Source: a bacterium
Lineage (GTDB): Bacteria > ARS69
Assembly: GCA_025774805.1 (NCBI GenBank)
Contig: JALGZR010000043.1
Span: 1-39,965 of the forward strand
Length of the DNA: 39,965 bases
Direction of reading: 5' to 3'
Shown: piece by piece, positions 22,465 to 32,119 of the stretch
Layout: each line of letters opens with the position of its first letter
How positions within the stretch are numbered: position 1 is the stretch's first letter
Notes under the pieces: model-generated
Databases searched by the model: none
Seen by the model: only the letters and a program-made list of their open reading frames with translations
What the model was told of the DNA's origin: nothing
Translations under genes and position numbers: made by a program

Positions 22465-25400
22465 CTCACCACGGCCACCTTTCGAAGATGCCGTTCGCTC
22501 GCACCGTCGCCGTAGCGGACCTCGATCTCCGCCAGGTAGACGCCGTTGACGACGACCGCGCCCCGTCCGTTGCGCCCGTCCCACGTCGTGTCCTGGTGGA
22601 GCCCGGCGACGCGGGGCTCGTCTTCGAGAATCGTGAGGACCTTCTCGCCCCGCAGGGACAAGAGGCGGAGCGTGACGCGTCCGTCGCTCGGGAGGTAGAA
22701 CGCGAACGTGGTCACCCCCCGGCCCGCGGGGAAGGGGTTCGGGAAGTTCGACCAGCTTTCGGCCAGGGTGACTCCGCTGAAGTTCCCCGCCTGCGACCAG
22801 AACGGGAACGCCAGCCCGGCCTCCGCTTCCACCGAGACCGCCAACAGTGCGCTCTGCGGCGGGACGACTCCCATTCCGTCCGCGTCGCAGCCGAGGCGGA
22901 CGCTCGAGACGTCGGACCCCTCGCGCGTGGTCATCCGGATCTCGAGCTCGACGGGATCCCCCGGGGGGAGGCGAAGCGTGTCGGGGAACGAGATCCGGCC
23001 CTTGATGTCGAGCGGATCGAGCGGTCCCGTCTCACCGCGCGACTCCCCGTCGAGGACCGCCGTCAGCCGGGTGGCGACGGCTCCCAGCGGGTACTCGAAC
23101 CCGTCCCGGTCCGCGGCCCTCAGATCCACGTGGGTCACCAGGATCTCCCCCGAAGTGGCCGGAGCGGGATTCCCGAGCCGGAGTCGCAGGGTCGGAACCT
23201 CTCTCCCGTCCGCCGCGAGCACCGGCGGCATCGAGCTCTCGAAACCCACCTCCAGCTCCCGGGGAGGGGACTCGAGTCGAGTGAGCCCCGAGCTGAGAGG
23301 GAACTCGTTCCCCGAGTCGGGCAGCGCCGGAACCGGCGTACCGAGGTTGGAATCGATCGTGACCACTCCCGCCGCGGGCAGAACCATCTCCAGGAACCCT
23401 GCGGGCGCCGTCGCCTCCAGGTCGACCTGCACCGTGAGCGACTCGGCCGCCTGGGCTCCCACCGTCATTCCGGGAATCGGCACGACGAAGCCGTCTCCTG
23501 AGGCGGGGAGGTCGGTGAGCTCGCCGAGCACCTCCGCGCCCCGGAGGACCCGGACCCGATCGAGGAAGGTCCGGGGGACGAGAGGCTCGTCCCTCTCGTT
23601 CCGGAGCCTCCAGGCGAGCTCGTCGCACCGGATGGCGCTCGTTCCGATCCCGCCCGGGTGGGAGAGCACGAGGCTCATCGGCTGGATGTCGGTCTCCCCG
23701 ACGAGCACCGCCCCCGGCATCGACGGCGTGCCCGCGACGAGGATGGACGTCGCCGGCCTCTCGACGGTGACCGGGTCGCCGAGCGCCGGAGAGGGCGTCA
23801 GGATCACGTCGACCGGCGCCCCCGTGTTGGCGTCACGGGCGTCGACCGCCGCCGAGTCCGAGAGCTGGAGCCGGAACATTCCGAGCATCGCGCTGTCGGC
23901 GATGGCGCCGAGGACCTCGATTCGCACCGGCGTGTTCACGGGACACGACACGAACGGCGAGAGCGAGAGGGTGAGCGTCGAATCGTCGTCCCCGCCGACC
24001 GCGCGATCGAGCAGGATCTCCTGAACCGGCCCTCGGACCCGGATCCGGTCGAGACGCGTTCTCGGATCGGCGATCCCGACACCTACGCCGTCGACGATGT
24101 CCACGTCGAACCGGGACAGGCGCACGTCGGACGCGAGCTCGTACGGATCCGGATTGAGCAGATCGAGCGTGAGCAGCGTGACGTCGGACTGACCCTGCGC
24201 CCCCGTCCTCGCTCCGCTCGTGACGCTCGCGACGTCGAGCTGCGTCGCCTCCGCGACGATCCGCGCCAGCCCGGAGGAGATCGGCCAGCTGTCACCCTGG
24301 AGGAGGGCGATCACGGGGGCGCCGCTCGTGGCGTCGTCCACCGTGACCCACGTCTCGTCGACCACCCTCACGCGGAACGTCCCGACCGTGGTGCTGTCCG
24401 CGATGTCCAGCGAGAGGTTCAAGGTCGCCTGACCCCCGGGAGGATCGTCGCTCTCGACGAGAAGCGGGGTCGCGAGCGTCAGATCCACCTCGTCCCCCGA
24501 CGTCTCGAGGGCGGTCTTCTCGAGGTAGACGACCGAGCCCTCCTTCACGACCACTCGGGAGAGGAGGTCGGCCGGGACGACTCCTCCGCCCCCCTCTTCG
24601 GAGATCTGGAGTCGGAGGCCGAGGACGCGGACCGCCGAGCCGCCGACGCCTCCCGGATTGGCGAACGTCAGGGTCAGTGGAACGACGTCCTGCTGTCCGC
24701 GGCTGATCGAGAAGGGCATGGACTCCACCGCGAAGAGCTCGACCTCGTTCGCCGCGACGAAGACCTGGTGCTGGTTGGACGTGGCCTCCAGGGACTGGCG
24801 AGGCGGACCGACCCCCGCCTCGAGTCCAGACACGGATCCCGAGAGACGGACCGGGCCGGAAGACGCGGCGCGGTAATCCCAGGTGAACGTGCTCTCCGCG
24901 CCGGAGGCCAGATCGAAACTGGCGGGCACGGGGCCGGTGAGCAGCTCGAGTACCCCGAGGCCGGACGGGACGAGGGCCGACGGGGTGATCCCGGTGATCG
25001 TCGAGTCACCGTCGTTGCGCGCCGTGAGGCGGACCGCCACGATCTGGTCGATGGTGCTCGCGGGAGGATCGATCGTCAGGCTCGCGAGCAGCGCCGCGGT
25101 CGAGAGGAGAATCGAGTTCGTGTTCGCGACCGATTCGTCGAGGGGCCCGTCGTTCCCCGACTCGACGGTGATCCCTGCCACGGGGATCGAGAGGCGCACC
25201 GTGGAGGAGTCGGTCGGGGTGGCCGAAGAGGTCACCGCCACGAAGAACCGGGCGCCACCCGGGGGGATCGCCGTATGGAGGAGGGGGTGGCTCCACCGAT
25301 CCCCGACCGGCGCCAGCGCCCCGAGATCGGTGTCGTCGCCCCCCGCGTCGAAGGTGCCGTCGCCCCCGTCCCTCCAGAGCCGCACGTCGGAGAGATCCGC

Positions 25401-28400
25401 GGGGAGCGCCGTCCCCAGGTTCTCGACGAGGAGGCCGGTGAGGACGTCCGCGGCGTAGCCGTTCCCCGGAAACGCGAGATCGAGCGCGGACACGGGACCC
25501 TCGTTGGGGCCGAGCGTGGCCTGCGGCGCGTCGAATCGGCCGATCTGAAGGGCGACCATGCCGTCGACCGTCTGCCGCCCCCCGGAGTCGAGAGGCCAGT
25601 CGGCGGCGAGCGAGGTCGGGTCGGCGAAGCCCAGCGCCGGGGGGCCGGCGATGTCGACCCCGAGCCGGTCTCCGTCCGCCGCGCCGCTGAGGGACACGTC
25701 TCCCGTCACGAAGAGCATCCCGCTCGCGCCGGCCGTGATCAGGTAGTCGAGGTCGGTGAACGAGGCCGCGCCGTTGACGAACGTCGCGACTCCGAGGGTC
25801 GAGTCGTCACCGCCCGGCTCCGGGACGCCGTCCCCGTCGTCCCCGTGCAGCACGGCCCGGACGATCTCGGCGTCGAGTTCGGCGACGCTGCCGCTCCCCT
25901 CGGTCCGGTTCGCGATCTCGAGGGAGGTCAGCGTCTTGTCGATCAGGTAGGTGTTGTCCCAGGCGACCTGCAGCAGGAGCGCGTCGTCTCGCCCCGGCGG
26001 GACCGTTCCCGATTCGAGCGTCACGGCGGAGAGCGTGACCCGATCGACGGTGCTGATCGTCTGCGTGGTCGGTCCGATCACCGTCGCGTCGACGGGACCG
26101 TCGTTCCCGCTCGCCACCCCGATCCCGGGATCGGGCGGACCGGGAACCGCGAGATGGACGGTCCGTCCCACCCCGGCGAGATCGGCCACGTCGCAGGTCA
26201 CGAAGATCCGGACCCCCTCCTCCGCGGAAACGGGTAGGGAGAGGCCGGTCATCTCCCAGCGATCCCCCGTGAACGCCATCTCGCCGAGAAGCGTGTCGAC
26301 TCCCTCGTCGAACGCGCCGTCCCCGTCGTCGTGCCACGCCTCGAGCCGCGAGAGATCGTCGCCCTGCTCCGCCGATCCGAGGTTGAGGACGTCGAGCCGG
26401 GTCAAGACGTCGTCCTCGTAGCCGTTCGCCGGCACGAGGACCGTGAGCGCGACGTTCCGACTCGTTCCGGTCTGCAGGTTCGTCCCGCCGAGATCCTCGA
26501 TACCGACCTGCTTCGCCGACATGCCGTCGACCGGGAACGAGCCGGGGGGATCCAGCGGCCAGCTTCCGGTCACGTTGATGGTCCGCGAGAACGTGAACGC
26601 CCCGTCGTCGGCGACCGTGACGTCGAGCACGTCCCCGTCGCGCGCCCCGAGGGAGGCACCCGACTTGAGGATCAGCGTCACCGTGTCGGCGGGGGCGATG
26701 CGCGTGTCGAGACCGCCGAAGACCGCCCGGCCGTCGACGAACGTCGTGGGAGCGGGAAGAGGGGCGTCGCCGTCCGTCCCGCCCACGTTCGACTGGATGA
26801 ACTGCAACATCGTCAGGTCCTGCCAGTCGGCGTCGAGCTGAGCCGGCGTCCCCGCACCGGTCGTGGCGTTCGTGAGCGTGAACGTCCGAAGCGTCTCCGC
26901 GACGGCGGACACGTTGACGAGCCACACCCGGAGGATCTCCTCCGGATCCGCCCCGGGGAGGAGATCCCCGCCCGTCTGGACTCCGGCCGAGACCGCAATC
27001 GTTCCGGGCGGCGGCAGGATCGTCATCGTTCCGGAGTTCCCGACCGCCGCGTCGAGCGGGCCGTCGTTCCCGCTCGCAACCACGATCCCGGTCGAGCTCG
27101 GGGACTCGAACCCGAGACGGATGGTCCGTCCGGGAACCGCGGCGGAGTCCACGTCGATCGAGACGAAGAACCGCCGCCCCGCGGGGGGGAGGGCCGTGGA
27201 CATCCCCACCAGCTTCCACAGGGATCCGTTCCACGCGGCCGGGCCGAGGAAGACGTCCCCGGCGTCGCCCCCGAACGCGCCGTCGCCGTCGTCCCGCCAG
27301 ATCTCCACGGCCGCAATGTCCGCCGGTCCCGCGGTTCCGCGGTTCACGATCCGGACCTCCTGCAGGGTGTCGGTCACGTAGCCGTTGCCGGGGAGCACCG
27401 CGTCCATCGCGAGCACGCCGGACGCGCCCGCTCCGACGCCGCCGCTCGGAACGTTCGTCATCGTGATCTGGGCGGACGACATCCCGTCGACGATCACCTC
27501 TCCCGGCGGGGCGACGGGCCACGGGTTCAGAAAGAGGGCGGGAAGATCGAGAACGACGGACGCGGGCCCGGCGATCGCGAGGTCGAGGGCGTCCCCGTCG
27601 CGGGCCGCCGGGGGAAGCGTGGTGGCCAGATGGAAGGAGAGGAGCGCGCCGGAGGGCAGCGACTCTCCGACACTCGGGAACGTCACCTCGCCGCCGAGGG
27701 CCGCCGCGATGTCGATCAGCGTGTCGTCTCGGGTCTCGAACGCGCCGTCGCCGTCGTCGCGCCAGAGGGACACCGAGCCGAGCTCGGCGTCGAGCTGGTT
27801 CTGGTTCCCGGGGCCGGACGTCGTGTTCTCGAAGAGGAGCGACTGGACCACGTAGGTCTGCGGGTCGGAGTTCGCGAGCGCCACCGACATCAGATGGATC
27901 TCGCTCGCCCCCGGATGCGCCGTCGCGGTGGGCTGCGAGGCCAGAACCGTGACCCCGGTCGGCATCTGGACGTTCACGACGGCGGAGTCGGCGTGATTCG
28001 ACGGGTCCGGGTCGTGCGTGATGGCGCCCGAGATCGAGGCGACGTTGGTGAGCGCGGTGCCGCCGGTCCCCGCATCGACGATGGTCTCCAGAACGAGAGT
28101 CGTCGACTCGGCGGGGGCGAGAGCTCCGACCGTCCACTCTCCCGTGCTGTCGACGTATCCACCCTGACCCGGAAGCGCCGCCTCGAGCGTCAGACCGGGG
28201 GGGAGGATGTCCGTCGCCAGAATGCCGCGCGAAGAGTCCGGGCCGTCGTTGGCGAGCGTGACCGTGAAGTGGACCTTGCCCCCCTCGACCGGCGCGACGT
28301 CGTCGGCGATCTTCCACGTTCGGAGATCGGCGGTGCGGACGGTGACGGCCGAGGAGTCGACGTCGTTGGAGGAATCCGGATCACCCTGGTCCGTCGCCGC

Positions 28401-31400
28401 GATCGCGGCGACGTGGACGAGAGTGGTTCCCCCCGTTCCGGTGTCGATCGTGCCCGTCAGAGCGAGCGCCAGGGAGTCACCCGCCGTCACGCCACCGACG
28501 GTCCAGACCCCGGATCCGTCGTCGTAGGACCCCTGGCCGTACGTCGCGGACTGGTACAGGAAACCGGCGGGACAGGCCGCGCTCACCTCGACGCCGGCCG
28601 CATCGTCCGGCCCCGTGTTCCGCAGGAGGATCGAGAAGGTGACCGTGTCCCCTTCGTCCGGGTCGACGGGATCGGCGCTCTCGCTCACGGCGAGATCCGC
28701 GCTCTGGACCAGGATCTCCGCTGTCCCGGTGTTGTTGATCACGTTGAGGTCCATCGCGCTCGACGCGGTCACCGTGGCCGTGTTGACGATGCTCGTTCCT
28801 CCCGTCCCGCCGTCGACCGTCGCGTCCAGGAGGATCGTGGCACTCGCGAGCACCGGCACCGCCCCGACGGTCCACAGGCCGCTGGCCGGCTCGTAGATCC
28901 CCTGGGTCGGCGTGGCCAATGCGAAGGAGACTCCGCCCGGAAGGACGTCGGTGATCTCGACGCCGGTGGCGGGATCGGGTCCGAAGTTGGTGACGGTGAC
29001 GGTGTACCGGATCGGGTCGCCTTCCTTCGGATTCGGAACGTCCACGCTCTTGGTCACGCCGAGATCGGCCCGGTCGAGGACGATGACGGTCGAGACGTCG
29101 ACGGCGGCGCTGTCGGCATTGTTGCCGAGGTCGGGGTCCGCCTGGTCGGCGGCCGTGATCGTCGCGACGTTTTCGATGTGTTGACCCGCCGTCCCGTTGT
29201 CCACGACGCAGGAGAGAAAGAGCGTCGCCGTGTCGGCGGGGGCGATCGACCCCACGTCCCACCGCCCGGTGGAGTCGACGTAGGTTCCCGGGAACGCGAC
29301 CCCGGACTGGAACACGAGGCCGGCCGGAACGACATCGGTGACCTGGACCCCGGTCGCCTCGTCGGGCCCCTCGTTCGTGACGGCGACCGTGAACGTCACC
29401 GGCTGGCCGACGGAGGGGGCCGGATCGTCGACGCTCTTTTGGACGGCGAGATCGGAGAGCGGCACGGTGACCGCCGCGGACGTCGTGTCGTTGGTCGCGA
29501 CCGGGTCGTGGAGGTCGCGGGCGGAGAAGCCGGCCCGGTTGACGATCGTCGCGCCGCCGGCGCCGGGGTCCACGGACACGAGGACGGCCAGGCTCTCGAC
29601 GGTTGCCGAGTCGAGGGTCCCGATGGTCCAGAGGCCGGTGTCCCGGTCGTAGGAGCCGCGGGTCGGGATGTCGCTCACCCACGTGACACCGGCCGGGAGG
29701 GAGTCGGCGACGACGACTCCCCCGGCATCGTTCGGTCCGAGGTTCTCCACCGTCACGTTGTAGGTGAAGGTCTCGCCCACGTTCGGGGAGGAATTGCCCG
29801 CGGTCTTGGTGACGGCGAGATCGGCGGACTGGACCACGAGGTCGACGGAGGCGACGTCGTTGCCCGCGAACGGGTCGGGCTGGCTCGAGCCGGAGATCGT
29901 CGCCGTGTTCGTGATCGTGGATCCGCCGGTGCCGGTGTCGACGAGGACGTCGATGTCGAGCCGGACGCTCTCGCCGACGCCCAGCGGCCCGACGTCCCAG
30001 ATCCCGGTGACCTCGTCCCAGGAGCCCCGATCCGCGCCGGCGCTCAGGAGAAGCACCCCGGCCGGCAGGAGGTCGTGCACCGTGACGCCGTCGGCGGCGT
30101 TCGGCCCCTCGTTCGTCAGGAGGACCTCGTAGCCGACGCTGTCCCCCTCCCGCGGGTTCTCGTCCGTGACGGTCTTCGCGAGAGACAGGTCCGCGCTCTG
30201 CACGGTGACCGAGGCTTCGTCCTCGTCGTTCGACGACTCGGGGTCGGCAACCTCCGACCCGGAGATGGTGGCGACGTTCACGAGCGTCGATCCTCCGGTT
30301 CCCGAGTCCACCGTCGCCACGATCCGCAGGAAGACGGAGGGACTGCCGGCCTCGAGAATTCCGGGATCCCACGCGGAGGAGCTGTCGTCGAACGTTCCCT
30401 GACTCGCGGAGGCGTAAGCGAACGTCAGACCGTCGGGGAGGACGTCCTTGACCTCGATCCCGTAGGAGAGCGTGGGCCCCAGGTTGCGGAGATCGACCGT
30501 GAACTTGACGCTGTCTCCCTCGGCGGGGTTCGGGGTGTCGACGTACTTCGTCACCGCGAGATCCGCGAGCGGCACGAGGACCCCGGCGGAGTCCGCGTTG
30601 TCCGAATCGTCCACCTCCGGCGATCCGATCCGTATGATCGACGCGCCGTTGACGAGCCACATCCCCTCGGTCCCCTCCTCGACCGTGGCGGACAGGAGGA
30701 GGGAGGCGGAGTGGCCGGCCTTGAGCGCGCCGACGGACCAGAGGCCGGTGACGTCGTCGTAGGTTCCCTGCGAGGGCTCGTCGTACGAGTACCTGAGCCC
30801 GAGAGGCAGCTGATCGAGGACCTCGATGCCCGCGGCGTCCTTGGGTCCGTGATTCATGACCTCCACCGTGAACAGCGCGTCCTCGCCGGGGGTGCGGATC
30901 GAGTCGTCCACCGTCTTCATCAACCGGAGGTTCGTGCTGCCCTCGGGGACGATGAAGACCGACGCCCAGGCCTGGTCGTTCACGACGACGGTGTCCATCG
31001 GACTCGACTGCGTGCGTTGGGCGATGTTCGTCACCGTGGATCCGCCGGTGCCGGGGTTCGCCCGCGCCAACAGGCCCAGGGTGGCGGTCGCGCCCACATC
31101 CAGGGATCCCACCCACCACAGGCCCAGACCGGGATCGTAGAAGCCCTGGGTCCGGCTGTTCGTGACGTAGCTCAGACCGAACGGAACCTGATCCCAGAGA
31201 ACCACCTCGGTCGCCCCCATCGGGCCGTGGTTCTTCGCAGTGATCGTGAAGAGCACCGAGTCCCCCTCGGCGATCAACTCGTGGCTCGCGATCTTCCCGA
31301 CGGCGATGTCGGCGTGCTCCGAAGTCTCGATGATCAGTCGGGGGCCCTGCTCATCCGCTCCCCGTTCCGTCTCTCCCTGCCGGGCCCAGTACTCGGTCTC

Positions 31401-31937
31401 GTTCCCTTCGGAAGTCGGTCGCAGCAACAGACCGTGGTTCGGGACGATCGATCCCTGCCACTCCTGCACGAGCCCGGTCACGTCGACGGATAGCGGACCG
31501 TTCGTATCGGGCGTGAACGTCCCGTAGACCGTCATGGAGTCGAACTCGGTACCGATCAGGTCCCAGTCCGCCACCGACTCCGTCCACCCGCGCGTGATCC
31601 GGTGGACCAGAACCGGGCTTCCGGAGTCGTCGGTGGACTTGACGCTGACCGCCAGCGTGGCCTGGACGATCGTCGCGCCCCGGGGCAACGAGGAGAGGTC
31701 GAACCGGATCGCGGGGCGCTTGTTGTCGCCCTCCTGGTTCCTCCCCCGGAGCGTGTCCTCCCATCCGTGGACCTCGGAGGGGGCCGCCTCCTCCAGCCAC
31801 GTGTCGTCCGTGGCCGAGAAGAGGTGAACTCCGGCCCGCGCCTGCGACGCGGATCCGCAGACAGATACGATGCAGAGAAAAGGAAACAGCGCGCTACATA
31901 GCGAGAGCTTCGCCGGGCGGACGGTGGAGAGGACCAT
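22461..31937 (-). CDS. Giant secreted repeat protein: DNRLRE-like, nine DUF11 repeats, FlgD-like C-terminus
   Basis: This 3158-residue protein begins with a signal peptide (about 1-35, ending QARA). A DNRLRE/CBM96-like domain follows (about 39-205; DDTWLEE, RPAIRFDLSSLP, GLLLRP). Residues about 209-1320 form nine DUF11 repeats of about 123 residues, each starting like ADLAVTK and containing N.GP, a D.LP.G segment, LW.VG and GTGGS.. near the end. Residues about 1380-2200 carry five Asp-rich loops of the form W.DDGDGAF and recurring SGNDGP and VDGM motifs. More beta-sandwich segments follow. The last 95 residues (NFPNPFPAGRGVTTFAFYLP ... WDGRNGRG ... NGVYLAEI ... RKVAVVR) are the FlgD-Ig/type IX-like sorting domain found on surface proteins of this bacterial group. 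It is the first gene of the operon. The exact ligand or role (adhesion, matrix) is unknown. Confidence 0.93.
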   Translation of the reverse strand: MVLSTVRPAKLSLCSALFPFLCIVSVCGSASQARAGVHLFSATDDTWLEEAAPSEVHGWEDTLRGRNQEGDNKRPAIRFDLSSLPRGATIVQATLAVSVKSTDDSGSPVLVHRITRGWTESVADWDLIGTEFDSMTVYGTFTPDTNGPLSVDVTGLVQEWQGSIVPNHGLLLRPTSEGNETEYWARQGETERGADEQGPRLIIETSEHADIAVGKIASHELIAEGDSVLFTITAKNHGPMGATEVVLWDQVPFGLSYVTNSRTQGFYDPGLGLWWVGSLDVGATATLGLLARANPGTGGSTVTNIAQRTQSSPMDTVVVNDQAWASVFIVPEGSTNLRLMKTVDDSIRTPGEDALFTVEVMNHGPKDAAGIEVLDQLPLGLRYSYDEPSQGTYDDVTGLWSVGALKAGHSASLLLSATVEEGTEGMWLVNGASIIRIGSPEVDDSDNADSAGVLVPLADLAVTKYVDTPNPAEGDSVKFTVDLRNLGPTLSYGIEVKDVLPDGLTFAYASASQGTFDDSSSAWDPGILEAGSPSVFLRIVATVDSGTGGSTLVNVATISGSEVADPESSNDEDEASVTVQSADLSLAKTVTDENPREGDSVGYEVLLTNEGPNAADGVTVHDLLPAGVLLLSAGADRGSWDEVTGIWDVGPLGVGESVRLDIDVLVDTGTGGSTITNTATISGSSQPDPFAGNDVASVDLVVQSADLAVTKTAGNSSPNVGETFTYNVTVENLGPNDAGGVVVADSLPAGVTWVSDIPTRGSYDRDTGLWTIGTLDSATVESLAVLVSVDPGAGGATIVNRAGFSARDLHDPVATNDTTSAAVTVPLSDLAVQKSVDDPAPSVGQPVTFTVAVTNEGPDEATGVQVTDVVPAGLVFQSGVAFPGTYVDSTGRWDVGSIAPADTATLFLSCVVDNGTAGQHIENVATITAADQADPDLGNNADSAAVDVSTVIVLDRADLGVTKSVDVPNPKEGDPIRYTVTVTNFGPDPATGVEITDVLPGGVSFALATPTQGIYEPASGLWTVGAVPVLASATILLDATVDGGTGGTSIVNTATVTASSAMDLNVINNTGTAEILVQSADLAVSESADPVDPDEGDTVTFSILLRNTGPDDAAGVEVSAACPAGFLYQSATYGQGSYDDGSGVWTVGGVTAGDSLALALTGTIDTGTGGTTLVHVAAIAATDQGDPDSSNDVDSSAVTVRTADLRTWKIADDVAPVEGGKVHFTVTLANDGPDSSRGILATDILPPGLTLEAALPGQGGYVDSTGEWTVGALAPAESTTLVLETIVDAGTGGTALTNVASISGAITHDPDPSNHADSAVVNVQMPTGVTVLASQPTATAHPGASEIHLMSVALANSDPQTYVVQSLLFENTTSGPGNQNQLDAELGSVSLWRDDGDGAFETRDDTLIDIAAALGGEVTFPSVGESLPSGALLSFHLATTLPPAARDGDALDLAIAGPASVVLDLPALFLNPWPVAPPGEVIVDGMSSAQITMTNVPSGGVGAGASGVLAMDAVLPGNGYVTDTLQEVRIVNRGTAGPADIAAVEIWRDDGDGAFGGDAGDVFLGPAAWNGSLWKLVGMSTALPPAGRRFFVSIDVDSAAVPGRTIRLGFESPSSTGIVVASGNDGPLDAAVGNSGTMTILPPPGTIAVSAGVQTGGDLLPGADPEEILRVWLVNVSAVAETLRTFTLTNATTGAGTPAQLDADWQDLTMLQFIQSNVGGTDGDAPLPAPTTFVDGRAVFGGLDTRIAPADTVTLILKSGASLGARDGDVLDVTVADDGAFTFSRTINVTGSWPLDPPGSFPVDGMSAKQVGIEDLGGTNLQTGTSRNVALTVLVPANGYEDDVLTRLDVLNLGSAEQGDDLSRLEAWHDDGDGAFDEGVDTLLGEMAFTGDRWEMTGLSLPVSAEEGVRIFVTCDVADLAGVGRTVHLAVPGPPDPGIGVASGNDGPVDATVIGPTTQTISTVDRVTLSAVTLESGTVPPGRDDALLLQVAWDNTYLIDKTLTSLEIANRTEGSGSVAELDAEIVRAVLHGDDGDGVPEPGGDDSTLGVATFVNGAASFTDLDYLITAGASGMLFVTGDVSLSGAADGDRLGVDIAGPPALGFADPTSLAADWPLDSGGRQTVDGMVALQIGRFDAPQATLGPNEGPVSALDLAFPGNGYAADVLTGLLVENLGTALPADLSDVRLWRDGGDGTFDAGGDDTDLGALAPVGDRWSHPLLHTAIPPGGARFFVAVTSSATPTDSSTVRLSIPVAGITVESGNDGPLDESVANTNSILLSTAALLASLTIDPPASTIDQIVAVRLTARNDGDSTITGITPSALVPSGLGVLELLTGPVPASFDLASGAESTFTWDYRAASSGPVRLSGSVSGLEAGVGPPRQSLEATSNQHQVFVAANEVELFAVESMPFSISRGQQDVVPLTLTFANPGGVGGSAVRVLGLRLQISEEGGGGVVPADLLSRVVVKEGSVVYLEKTALETSGDEVDLTLATPLLVESDDPPGGQATLNLSLDIADSTTVGTFRVRVVDETWVTVDDATSGAPVIALLQGDSWPISSGLARIVAEATQLDVASVTSGARTGAQGQSDVTLLTLDLLNPDPYELASDVRLSRFDVDIVDGVGVGIADPRTRLDRIRVRGPVQEILLDRAVGGDDDSTLTLSLSPFVSCPVNTPVRIEVLGAIADSAMLGMFRLQLSDSAAVDARDANTGAPVDVILTPSPALGDPVTVERPATSILVAGTPSMPGAVLVGETDIQPMSLVLSHPGGIGTSAIRCDELAWRLRNERDEPLVPRTFLDRVRVLRGAEVLGELTDLPASGDGFVVPIPGMTVGAQAAESLTVQVDLEATAPAGFLEMVLPAAGVVTIDSNLGTPVPALPDSGNEFPLSSGLTRLESPPRELEVGFESSMPPVLAADGREVPTLRLRLGNPAPATSGEILVTHVDLRAADRDGFEYPLGAVATRLTAVLDGESRGETGPLDPLDIKGRISFPDTLRLPPGDPVELEIRMTTREGSDVSSVRLGCDADGMGVVPPQSALLAVSVEAEAGLAFPFWSQAGNFSGVTLAESWSNFPNPFPAGRGVTTFAFYLPSDGRVTLRLLSLRGEKVLTILEDEPRVAGLHQDTTWDGRNGRGAVVVNGVYLAEIEVRYGDGASERHLRKVAVVR
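27970..31313 (-). repeat. Array of nine diverged DUF11-coding repeats
   Basis: The coding repeats have a period of about 370 bp. They are clearly homologous in protein but diverged in DNA, so this looks like an old array rather than a recent amplification. Confidence 0.85.
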
Positions 31938-31964
31938 TGCTTCCCGGGGGCGGAAGTCGAACGC

Positions 31965-32054
31965 GATTGATCACGGCATTGCCCCACGGGCGACGGGGAT
32001 GCCGGTGGGGTGGCTTCCCCTTCATCGGTCCCGGCCCCGAGGAGATTGATCTCC
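31965..32054. promoter_or_regulatory. Candidate operator sites upstream of the giant operon
   Basis: The octamer GATTGATC occurs twice in the 182-bp gap before the giant gene, at 31965-31972 and 32044-32051. The second lies in the inverted repeat GGAGAT-TG-ATCTCC (32041-32054). No convincing -35/-10 pair was seen. Confidence 0.25.
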
Positions 32055-32119
32055 CAGTTCTCGGAAGTGATCCGCTCTCGGGCGGGTCGCGCGAAATCAC
32101 CAAGGATGCCGAGGATTGA

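Noticed and set aside
27970-31313. CRISPR or satellite array
   Set aside because: The periodicity is the protein repeat of DUF11 domains, with diverged DNA and no short identical repeats or spacers.
26331-31493. A 1720-codon open frame on the plus strand opposite the giant protein gene
   Set aside because: Its translation is Arg/Asp/Gly/Val-rich with no domain. It mirrors the DUF11 coding frame, as expected from strong third-position G+C bias.
31937-32119. A 60-codon plus-strand frame before the giant operon
   Set aside because: No ribosome-binding site or domain. It occupies the presumed promoter region of the opposite strand.
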